This document shows, piece after piece, positions 10,043 to 18,757 of a DNA stretch of 21,049 nucleotides. Both the position numbers and the translations under genes were made by a program. Each line of letters opens with the position of its first letter. Within the stretch, counting starts at the first letter, position 1. The DNA is from Dinochytrium kinnereticum (taxonomy: Eukaryota; Chytridiomycota; Chytridiomycetes; Chytridiales; Chytridiaceae), in contig JADGJT010000358.1 in the NCBI GenBank assembly GCA_027604005.1, positions 2,172 to 23,220 on the forward strand, written 5' to 3'. The notes below the pieces were generated by a model. The model saw only the letters and a list, made by a program, of their open reading frames with translations. It was not told where the DNA came from and made no database searches.

Positions 10043-10062
10043 AGTTTTGCCCGGGCAAAACT
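10043..10062. repeat. Perfect 20-bp palindrome in a promoter
   Basis: AGTTTTGCCC is followed directly by its exact reverse complement GGGCAAAACT, with no spacer. It lies 94 bp upstream of the start codon of the 1053-residue gene and downstream of the small minus-strand gene. The symmetry suggests a binding site for a dimeric factor. Function is inferred. Confidence 0.6.
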
Positions 10063-10146
10063 GGGTGAACATACGCATGCATTCAGAGCAATCGATAGCG
10101 AACATAAACTTGAGCTGAAATCTTCGTTTGACGCCCTTAATAATAG

Positions 10147-10488
10147 TCAGCGCATCCCTTCAGACTCTGAGCATGGCACCTCCGCAAAAGTATATCTCAC
10201 TCCAAGTGTGGTGTCCTTTCTCAACACAGAGACAGATTCAGACCTCAAGTCAATCCTTTCCTGCACCTGAATTAGATTCTTTTCCCCTTTACCAAATTAG
10301 GAGCTGACCAGAACAATCTCATGCGGGTTCCTGACGACCACCTGCATTTCTGCCACGTCACCACAGGTGAACTTGATTTCCGCCAGCATGTCCTTCTTCT
10401 CCAGAAACACCCATCCCTCCTTCCCTCCCGTCTGCGCGTCTCCCTGGTTAAGACGCGAGTACTTGAGTATGGGCCACTGCTTCGCCAT
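10147..10488 (-). CDS. Small hypothetical protein, two exons
   Basis: The exons are 10488-10309 and 10266-10147, giving 99 residues (M-AKQWPILKYSRLNQGDAQ... to ...EVPCSESEGMR). The 42-nt intron has a weak GTCAGC donor but a good branch-like TCTAAT and CAG acceptor. If it is not spliced, the frame ends at 63 residues (10297). The first exon has the even amino-acid mix and codon choice of a real gene ('GWVFLEKKDMLAEIKFTCGD' and 'VVVRNPHEIVL'). No family is recognised and no signal peptide or membrane span is visible. It is divergent from the adenylyl cyclase gene. One caution is that the opposite strand over 10013-10270 is also open for about 85 codons, so the second exon is not secure. Confidence 0.5.
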
Positions 10489-10724
10489 GTCTATCCTGCG
10501 TGCGTTCGTGGTGTCGCGTAGCTGCTGGCTTGCTGATGTGGGAATCTGACTTCAACAGATCTTACTTGTGCCACCTCAAGGGCAGGGCCGTGACTGACAA
10601 GTTCGCAGAACATCAAGATGCCAATGCACCTTGCTACGGCCTGCCAGTAGACAACGACATCAACGAGCGCACGACACCCACCCACCCACCCACCCTTCAC
10701 CCCGCTAAGGAGATAACTGGTAGG
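10489..10724. promoter_or_regulatory. Divergent upstream region of small gene and cyclase, with G-quadruplex-type tract
   Basis: This is the 236 bp between the start of the small minus-strand gene and the preferred ATG of the cyclase. At 10677-10695 five CCC tracts are separated by single A residues; the minus strand therefore carries five GGG runs with one-base T loops, a textbook parallel G-quadruplex pattern, 29 bp before the cyclase ATG. The plus-strand frame stays open up to an ATG at 10500, so part of this could be coding. Confidence 0.45.
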
Positions 10725-13700
10725 ATGGAAGCCACAGGGAGGGTCGAGATTCACAAGGTCACCGAGCACCCAATGGCTGATGGCGTTTGGATTGAGCAGA
10801 TGTTGAAGCCAAGGGCACGATCCGCCGCCCCACGCTCAACTCGTTCACGACCATCGACTGGGAAAGACCTTGGTGTGATGAAGTTACCGGGGGCTCAAGG
10901 GCATCAGTATTCTGGAATACCACCGTCGATCAGTCCTGCTGTCCAAAAGATTAAGGCGTCACAGGCTATCAACGAGAAGAACTCAAAGATGTATATGCAA
11001 AAGTTCACGACGAACCCTGCCGCAGCAAGATCTGCTAAAGGAAAGATTGTGGAGATACCCACACACCAGCAATCCACGGGGCATACGCAGTTTGGGAGGC
11101 CAAGGAGTGCATTGCAGCTTCGGAACGGGAAGGATATTCACGGAGCCTATAAGGACCCAGCTCTTATAGCGTCACCAATTTCTTTAAATCTTATTTCTTC
11201 GATGAAGGATGATGGATTGTCGTCTGCAGTTGCTAGTATCTTTAATTCCGGGGATGGAACCGCTAAAGCCATATCAAACACCAAACCGGCAAATATCCAG
11301 AACCATCCAACAGGCGCCATTACCACGACCCATCCCGTTGGTGCACATACAGCCGGATTTTATTCGAAAAATCATTTTACCTCCGCCCGCAATGCAGTGA
11401 AATCCGCCGACTTATCCAATTTGCTTCGCCCAAAATCCGCAAGTAACCACAAGAGATCTCATACAGTTGAAGGAATCGTCACCGAAGAACTTGCTAACGA
11501 TAGCTTTGTCATCGGACGCTCTCAAAATAAGGATATGAGCGGATTTACCGTTGCTCGTATTGATGTCGATGACCATAGCACCGACCGATCACCCAAACTG
11601 CCTAACAGAAAGATGTTTCATTTTTCGGATATAGCAATGATTGATACACACTTATGTACTCTAACGGACCCTGAATGTACTACAGAGCAAACCCTGGAGG
11701 CATTATCTGCTCTTATTATGCTAGCTGAGGACAACAGTAGGAAATTATATATCAACACAATATTTATATTACACAGAAACGACGGGGATAACAGCCCTTT
11801 ATGATCATGGGGCTGTTACAATCTTATTAGCTCTGATAAATCGCGTGCAAGATAATGTGGACGTTCAAATTCAGGCCTGTCATTTACTTGAGCTACTTGC
11901 AGAAGACAACCGTATGGTGAATTTAAAACGGACGCTAACAGTTCAACCAGATTTGACAGTCATGTCTATATTCAAGCAAAATGGTATCCCCACAATCTTA
12001 AAAACCGTCGCCAATATCTCTAAAGGTTTTTAGTGTCTCTTTAAAATCCACTAAAATAATCTAGAATATCATAACCGAAGTAACCACACATACGTGGGTG
12101 ATCACTCCAATAATCGTAACCCTGGAAAGCTTTCGACCAGAGGCAAGAAAACCCTTCTCTCGCAGTCTCGGTCAAACTCGAAAAACAATTTGTACCGAGC
12201 ATCGTCCTTGGGAAGTGCAACATCCTTGACCTCTCTTGCTCCAAGCGATGGACTAGAATCCTCTTCAGCAATCACCGATCGAATCGACCGAAAGAGCTCA
12301 TATATTCATGGCGGCCATAGCTCGAATGCGAATGCGAATCAGATCGCATACAACATAAGTATGTTGAATGAAGACAGTCTGATGATGGGCCTGCTGCAGA
12401 AATACTTTGATCCGCGCTTCCTGAATCAAATGGAAAAAATGGATAAGACTACACGAGCCGAGATAATCAAGCATCTTTTGTTTTTATTTGAGAAAGTTGA
12501 TCGGCTACTTGCGGTCAGCTCCTGTATTTCCTTAGATATTGAATTAGAGGATGCGATGGACAATATTGCAAATGAGGCTGCAAGTATTCTTAGCTGCGAG
12601 CTTATTCTAATGTACTTGATTGATCCGGATACTGGAGAACTTGTTGTTTGTGAATACGACCCTACGTTAGACCCGAAGGAGAAGGAACTACTATCAGATT
12701 TAAGGTTTCCAGCTGGAACGGGTATTGCCGGATGGGTTGCGCAGCGTGACGAACCAGTCAATATTCGAGATGCTGCTAATCATGAGCATTTTGATGCAGA
12801 CGTTGACACTAGGGGTGCTCCCGACATCATTCCTCATTCAATAATGTGCTTCCCCATCAAAACGCGGGAAAACACTTTAAAAGGTGTAATTGAGGCCGTA
12901 AACAAGATTGGGCAGAACGGAGTTCTTCAGCCATTCAACCATGAAGATGAATTTCTTCTAAAGACGTTGTGCAAGCAGGCTGGAATTATTATCAACAACG
13001 CTCAGATGTACGATACTATGAAGAAAACACAAAAGAAGGTCGAAGTGCTTCTTGAGACCACGCGTTCGCTGGGATCAACGCTGGAGCTGGATCTCCTCGT
13101 TAAAATGATCATGGACGCAGCCAAAGAGCTTCTTTCCGCCGATAGATGTACCTTATTCTTGATTGATTCAAAAGGAAAGCAGTTACGAGCTCATATTCAA
13201 GGTCGAGATATTATACAGGAGATCAGAATTCCAATGAATTCTGGAATCGCTGGTTTTGTCTTTACATCTGGAAGTACGTTACGTCACTCAGTCTTCTTGC
13301 TAACACTGAAAAAAGGTTCCGTTAACATTCATGATGCGTACAAGGACTCAAGGTTTGAATAGTATAGTTATTTTTTCTTAACCATGAAAGATTTAATCCA
13401 GAAGTTGATCGTCAGACCGGCTATATTACTCGCAATATTCTCTGCATGCCCATTAAGAACATAAGCGGGGAAGCGATTGGTGTCACGCAGATGATCAATC
13501 GAAAGAAAGGAGCTTTCGGTGCTGAGGATGAAAAAATCCTAAGTTCTTTTTCTGCGCAAGGTACGAGTTTCTGAGATTACTAAGGCTAACTCCACGAAGC
13601 TGCTGTCGCAATCGAAAAGTCGTACCTGTTCAAAAAGACCGAGGACATGCTTCGGGAAACCTCGCAAATGAAGAACTACCTGTCTATGATTCTTCAGTCT

Positions 13701-15076
13701 ATCACGAACGTAGTATTGACTCTCGACGGAGAAGGCCACCTAAGCCATATCAACCACCCGTCAAAGATGGAGATGGAATCCATGCTCGACGAGATGAAAA
13801 CGACTCATTACGAGAAGTGGTTGGGTATCGAAAATGCAACGTTCATATCCGACATTGATAGAGCTTATAATACTCCGGGTGGAACTATTATCGCACAAGA
13901 CTACGAACTTTGCCTAGATGGAAAGGTGCGAAATGTTAACTATACAATTGTGCAGATGACTACCGAGCTTGCGATTGGAGCGAGTGAGAATATAACGGGG
14001 AAGAGCTTAAAAGATACTGCGACCTATGAGAGTACTGGCGTTGTGATAGTCCTCGAAGACATTAGTTCCGAAAAGCGAGCTTTGATGACACTTGGAAGGT
14101 AACTGTACCATAGTCAATCATTCATTCTTAGACTTGTACAGGTACATGTCGCCAGCACTAGCTAAGCAGGTGATGGCGGAGGATGGTGGCCAGCTTGGAG
14201 GAAAGAGAAAAAAAGTGGCGATTCTCTTTTCCGATATACGGTCGTTTACAACGCTATCAGAATCCATGGAACCACATGAGGTTGTCGAGCTTCTCAACCA
14301 TCACTTCAGTGACGCTGTCAATGCTATTCTTGCTGAGCAAGGTACTGAACTTAAAGATTATTAAGGTATTAAGTCTTGCTCAGGTATTTTGGATAAATAC
14401 ATCGGCGACGCCGTTATGGCCGTATTCGGAGTGCCTTTCGTAAGCCCAGACGACTCTATACACGCATGCAATGCTGCCTTAAGGATGAAAGAAAGTCTTG
14501 CAATATTCAATGACTACCGATTAAAACATAACCAGAAAGAGATAAAGATTGGTATTGGACTTAATACTGGAATGGTGAGAATATATCAGCTATTTATTGT
14601 CATTAAATACTTTCTAGGTATTATCTGGAAACATCGGCTCAACAAAGAGGATGGAATTTTCTTGTATCGGAGATGCCGTGAACCTCTCCTCAAGAATCGA
14701 GGGCCTGACCAAACAATACCATGTCACTATTCTTATCACAGAACACACACTACTCGAGACTCATGATCAATTTATTACAAGAGAAGTTGACCAAGTGGTT
14801 GTGACAGGAAAATCGACAAAGGTCGGCATCTACGAGCTGCTTGGTCGTAAAGGTGATCCCTTACCCGACGAAGTCCTCGAAGGTGTCCACTTGTTCTTGC
14901 AAGGGCTCTCTAAGTATCGAAAGAGGTTCTTCAAGGAGGCTATCGATCTTTTTGAGACAGCCATACGAATTGCAGACGATGGACCGAGTAAGACGCTATT
15001 ACAGAGATGCAAAAACTATCTCGCAAACCCGCCGCAATCTGATTGGAACGGGGTTTACGTCGCTGAGGGTAAATGA
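10725..15076 (+). CDS. ARM-GAF-GAF-PAS class III adenylyl cyclase, ten exons
   Basis: The exons are 10725-11736, 11777-11911, 11951-12025, 12065-13273, 13316-13352, 13391-13560, 13600-14098, 14142-14341, 14384-14574 and 14618-15076, encoding 1328 residues. It is predicted to convert ATP to cAMP and pyrophosphate in the cytosol; no membrane span is seen. Domains: a disordered N-terminus (1-310); an armadillo-like helical segment at about 320-408 ('ITALYDHGAVTILLALI', 'QACHLLELLAEDN'); GAF-A at about 555-715 with N687, K688, F698, D702, E703; GAF-B at about 735-890 with N859, R860, F865, D869, E870; PAS at about 905-1043; and the catalytic domain from about 1047. Catalytic residues: metal-binding D1077 (FSDIR) and D1121 (KYIGD), adenine-selecting K1117 with S1191, and transition-state N1198 and R1202. 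The order GAF-GAF-PAS-cyclase is that of Anabaena CyaB1/CyaB2. The start at 10725 is preferred; the frame continues open to 10500. Confidence 0.9.
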
Positions 15077-15145
15077 TGATGGAAGTCTCGGTCCAGGAGT
15101 TAAAAATGCCTTCTCCAAAGCAAGTTAAAGATTTGGTCTCAATAT

Positions 15146-15155
15146 AATAAATAAA
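15146..15155 (+). terminator. Overlapping poly(A) signals of the cyclase gene
   Basis: Two overlapping AATAAA hexamers (15146-15151 and 15150-15155) lie about 70 bp after the cyclase stop. They are followed by a short inverted repeat, ACGGC and GCCGT around a six-base loop (15163-15178). Confidence 0.5.
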
Positions 15156-15193
15156 TGCTCGAACGGCTTGTAGGCCGTCTCACTCAGCAACTT

Positions 15194-16104
15194 TCATTTC
15201 TTGGATGCACTCCACTCCTTCGTAAGATCCACACCCTCCAAATGGGTATTGGTGATTTTTATCCTGCGACCCCTTCTTGCTTTCGCTTTCGCAATGACCT
15301 TATTCAATGTTAGCCAGTCGAATGAAAAAAAGCGCACCTTCTTTGACTTCATCAACGTACTCCCATCCAAAGTCCTCAGACCAGCTTATCGGCCATCAAT
15401 ATTATTAACCAATATGAAAGAAATACCCTTATTAAGCTCTTTTAGAAGAGCCTCCTCATCAGTCGGTAGCTCGACTTCATGCCAATACTTTGCGAATTCG
15501 GATGCCGGGTATTGAGCAGGGCCTATCTCACAAAGTAAGTAAGGACCCAAAAATAAAACCCCCAAACCATCACCGACCCTCTCGTTCAAGCAGTTGTAAT
15601 AAGCAAGACGTGGAGTGTCATCCTTGTTTCGCATTAAAAGTATTTCACCAGACTTTTCCAGTTCCTAATGAATCCGACGTTAAAGAAAGATTCATTTGCA
15701 GTTTCGTCGCTTACATCCACCATAGTGTATATATCTGGGCATGATTCTTTGAGCTCTCGAATGTCCGTACCCCCACTTTTCATATTACTTCTCAACAGAT
15801 CCAGCAATCCCTCCTTCGTCTTAATGGAGAATTCATGCTACACCCCGCATGAGACATTCAGGATTCCGCGTCAGTTTCATACCTTATACCATATAGTCTT
15901 GGCGGCCAGATCATAACCTATCTTTTCACAGGTTCTCCATACCGAAGTTTCAGCCAGACGAAACGTAAGCTTCTTTTGCAGCGCCTGGAATGAGATGGTA
16001 TCTCCATTCAATTCCTACCACAGTTAACGAAACATGCCTGTTGAAACCTATCCGGGTACCTTTAATGCTTTCAGGATATCAAAGAGCCTCTTTTGGTCGC
16101 CCAT
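15194..16104 (-). CDS. TFA2: Transcription initiation factor TFIIE, beta subunit, seven exons
   Basis: The exons, 5' to 3', are 16104-16060, 16014-15883, 15837-15715, 15664-15578, 15526-15427, 15384-15338 and 15298-15194, giving 212 residues. TFIIE-beta joins the RNA polymerase II pre-initiation complex and helps recruit TFIIH. Visible family features: an N-terminal winged-helix segment ('LFDILKALK', 'FSIKTKEGLLDLLRSN', 'GGTDIRELKESCPDIYTMV'); 'SGEILLMRNKDDTPRLAYYN', matching the conserved start of the second winged helix; a W-containing 'FAKYWHEVELPTDEEALLKE'; and a very basic C-terminus ending in 'RRIKITNTHLEGVDLTKEW'. It is shorter than human TFIIE-beta (291 residues), lacking the long N-terminal tail, so an extra 5' exon is possible. 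Intron 4 (51 nt, GTCGGT donor) is in frame and the least certain. It is convergent with the cyclase. Confidence 0.88.
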
Positions 16105-16262
16105 TATAGTAAGTGAAATTCTTGGTTTGCAGGTTTCAACAAGCAAAACAAGAATGGCCTGTGCCCATTATTTTATCATGCAAACTGCGCATCCGTGTTT
16201 TATGAGGTTGAATCAAAACTATTATTACATTATTAACCGCTAGGGCATCAACCAAACAACAA

Positions 16263-18026
16263 TCACTCATCCACATCAGACGGAGAGATGCTCCGTACTA
16301 ACGCCCTGACCGCCCTCCTCCCTCTCCGAGGATGAATAGCAACCTTTGCTAAAAAGGTCCCATCAAGCTCAGTGTCTTGCATATCGCAGAACCTCGCGCG
16401 GTAAGCATCCAAGGCCTTTTGCAGCAAGAATCGCTTACCAGCCAACTTCGGGTTGATGTGAGCCAGCCTCCAAGCGATCTCATTGCAAAAGGCTTCCTGA
16501 TTGTACCTTAACGAAGTATTGTCCGCTTCAAAAGGATCTAAGGAGGATGGAAATGGCGCGACGGGATTATCTGGATCGTGAAAAGGAGGGAGATATGCGG
16601 CATGGAGGGATTGGAGGAATGCTTCAAAAGTCCCGAGCGCCCGAGGGTAGATGCAGTTGGCTTCCTTGAATTCGGTATCGACGGCGGAGCTGTCGACCAA
16701 GTCCACATCAACACGAATACGAGTTTTGTAAAGCCGCCCCTCTGCTATTCCCTCAAATGTGATGGACTTTGGTGACTTCTGCCTCCTGGCTAGAAGAGAT
16801 AGTATCTCTGACCATTCTGAGTTCTCGTTTGTCCTCCTTGCCTCGTTGAGGAGCTCGTTCTCATCCATGTCATTCGCAGGATCCTCCACTTTATCATTCC
16901 TCTTCCGAAGAGTTCCATTGACGTATTTTTCTTGACGAAGGACACGGCGAGACCGTAGTTCAGGGAAGCGGTTCCGGAAACTGTCGACGGCCCTCTGTAT
17001 CAGACCCCGACGACCGCCAATCTCAGACTCGTTCAGATAAGAAAGCTTCCAACCCAAAAGGTTGACGGAGCTCTCGTAATCCCAACGGTTCCCTTTATAG
17101 TCTTGCTTCTCGCAGTTGGCCTTCGGGTAGACACAATTCTGGAACTTAAACTCCTCAGATATCTCATCAAACGCGATGTTGTCAATGTCCGTTCGAATGT
17201 GGAATTGCTGTCTGACGCCTTTTATAGTATAAGAGAAGGTAATCCATTCAACACCATCTTTGACTTCAACCAAAGGAATTGTAGCTGGAATCGCATGTGG
17301 TTTGGGCTGACCGTCATCTGTCATTGAAGGCTTATCTTCGCTTTCTACAGGAATTTCTTCCTCTTGGGCTTTGCGTTTTCGGGGGGCTTTCGTTGATGCT
17401 ACTTTTTTTGATTGCGAATGCGGAGCCGGTGTTGGAGCTTTTCTTTGTTGGGGTTGATGCATTGAGTGTCGAGTGGATGGTGTTGTCGGTGCTACGGCGG
17501 ATATCGTGGATTGTGAAGGTGAGCCGGACGGAGTTCCCATGGCTGCTAAAGCATTCATATGAGCAATCTGCTGCTGCTGCTGGAATATGATCCGAGCTTG
17601 AACTTCAAGTGCTTGCTGTGCGGCTGCTGAGTGCTGAGACGGGTGATGCAAGGCCATTCCGTAAGGATGCATCAAATGGGCGGGGTAAGGGAGTTGATGG
17701 TGGGGAACAGCGAGATGATCCATGCCTGGCGACCCGGCAAGCAGAGAGTACATCTGTGCAGGTGAGGCGAAGCCTGGGTAGTGCATGGAAGGATCCATCG
17801 AGAGGAGGCTAGGATGCATCGAGTGTTGTGCAGCGGCAGCATAAAAATCCAGCTCGCTTTGTGATCTTGGGGGGGTCGGTGGAACGAGATGCGCTGGGTG
17901 CTGTTGGTCGAGGAGTGACGGGCTGCCCTCGTGGACGGAGAGCATATCGCTGGACCTTTGAAATTGATTCTTCCGCCTCTTGAACGCTTTGATCGCAGCC
18001 TCATCAAACTTTCTGTCCGCCATCAT
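16263..18026 (-). CDS. Tandem DUF8032-domain protein, probably nuclear, intronless
   Basis: From the ATG at 18026 this encodes 587 residues; the same frame stays open to an ATG at 18122 (619 residues), but that extension is a hydrophobic stretch unlike the basic 'MADRKFDEAAIKAFKRRK' start. Numbering below is from 18122. Residues 34-290 are low-complexity, rich in His, Pro, Gln, Ser and Ala, with a Q5 run and a candidate nuclear localisation signal (APRKRKAQ, about 246). A DUF8032-type domain spans about 290-393 ('NCVYPKANCEKQDYKGNRWD', 'GGRRGLIQRAVDSFRNRF'). A second, more diverged copy at about 452-578 ('ANCIYPRALG', 'GKRFLLQKALDAYRARF') carries an insert of about 30 residues. DUF8032 is a fungal family of unknown function. 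A transcription-linked role is inference from composition. It is the only multi-domain gene here without introns. Confidence 0.82.
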   Translation of the reverse strand: MMADRKFDEAAIKAFKRRKNQFQRSSDMLSVHEGSPSLLDQQHPAHLVPPTPPRSQSELDFYAAAAQHSMHPSLLSMDPSMHYPGFASPAQMYSLLAGSPGMDHLAVPHHQLPYPAHLMHPYGMALHHPSQHSAAAQQALEVQARIIFQQQQQIAHMNALAAMGTPSGSPSQSTISAVAPTTPSTRHSMHQPQQRKAPTPAPHSQSKKVASTKAPRKRKAQEEEIPVESEDKPSMTDDGQPKPHAIPATIPLVEVKDGVEWITFSYTIKGVRQQFHIRTDIDNIAFDEISEEFKFQNCVYPKANCEKQDYKGNRWDYESSVNLLGWKLSYLNESEIGGRRGLIQRAVDSFRNRFPELRSRRVLRQEKYVNGTLRKRNDKVEDPANDMDENELLNEARRTNENSEWSEILSLLARRQKSPKSITFEGIAEGRLYKTRIRVDVDLVDSSAVDTEFKEANCIYPRALGTFEAFLQSLHAAYLPPFHDPDNPVAPFPSSLDPFEADNTSLRYNQEAFCNEIAWRLAHINPKLAGKRFLLQKALDAYRARFCDMQDTELDGTFLAKVAIHPRRGRRAVRALVRSISPSDVDE

Positions 18027-18757
18027 CCACAATAGTTCACTGCCAACGAAGGCGACGGGTCTTTTGAAGGATCGTAACAACAGGCAAGCAACCGCACCAA
18101 CTGCAAGCAAGGGACACTGCAAAGATGCTGTTTGCCGATGGTGATGCTCCCCCGCGATTAAGAAACTAACAAAGCTTAGACTCCAGGAAAGGCCAGGCTG
18201 TGAGAGGGACGGAGCAAGCAGCAGAGCAGCCGGAGAAAGAAAAACGGGTCCAAACAGAAGGTGGTTAGCGCGAGGTGTGCAGATTGAGCTGCTGCGATGC
18301 GGTCAAAGTTGGTTTCCACCCGTGGGCCCAGAAAGGCTGAAAAGCAGAAGTCGAGTCCCTGCCGCAAGTTGTCACGTCCAGAGGGGTGGCTGGTGGCTCG
18401 CAGCAGCAGCGACCCTTGGGCCCAAAAGCAGCATCCGCATTTGTCCGGAAGCCTGGATTTCGGACTTTTAAACATCCTTCTGCAAGGACCAGCATTGAGA
18501 CCGATATCCGAACGTTCTGCTGCTGCTGAAACCCCCTTTAACAGTTGTTTGAGAGGAGGCATCATCTGAGCAACGACGCTGGCCGGACGCTTCGGTCCGA
18601 TAGCACGCTTTGCCTGTCTCCAGCGCGATCATGGTTACAGTACTTACAGCAGGTTGTAATAACGAAATGCCTCCCAGTGCTCTGGTGACGTGCGTGACGA
18701 AGAGCTTCCAAGATCAACGGAATCGCAGGAAGCTTCTGGCATCGCAAGGACAATATT
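18027..18757. other. 731-bp divergent upstream region
   Basis: This is the longest stretch without a gene I trust. It lies between the DUF8032 gene and the 82-residue coiled-coil gene, which point away from each other, so it should hold both promoters and 5' leaders. It contains two GGGCCC-centred palindromes, TGGGCCCA at 18325-18332 and TTGGGCCCAA at 18417-18426, and short CAG/CTG runs (near 18398 and 18520). A 129-codon minus-strand frame (18176-18565) and overlapping plus-strand frames exist, but their translations are Cys/Ser/Arg-rich, show no domain and overlap each other. I do not call them genes. Confidence 0.5.

Noticed and set aside
10500..10724. Upstream extension of the cyclase frame to an ATG at 10500
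   Set aside because: The 75 extra residues are Cys/Thr/Pro-rich and cover the CCCA microsatellite and the upstream region of the divergent small gene. The ATG at 10725 begins a smoother sequence. Not excluded.
12426..12761. 111-codon minus-strand frame inside the cyclase
   Set aside because: It is antisense to the well-supported GAF-A coding exon and has a Ser-rich composition typical of a shadow frame.
13561..13599. Frame change in the cyclase as a frameshift mutation
   Set aside because: A 39-nt GT/AG intron with a good GCTAAC branch restores GAF-B continuity (FSAQ-AAVAIEKSY).
15163..15178. ACGGC...GCCGT hairpin as a bacterial-type terminator
   Set aside because: The stem is only five base pairs with no T-run, and the region is eukaryotic with AATAAA signals next to it.
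15201..15515. 104-codon plus-strand frame with a hydrophobic stretch
   Set aside because: It is the antisense shadow of the last exons of TFIIE-beta, whose minus-strand translation matches a known family across every junction.
18176..18565. 129-codon minus-strand frame
   Set aside because: No domain, odd composition, overlaps other equally long frames on both strands, and lies in a GC-richer upstream region between divergent genes.
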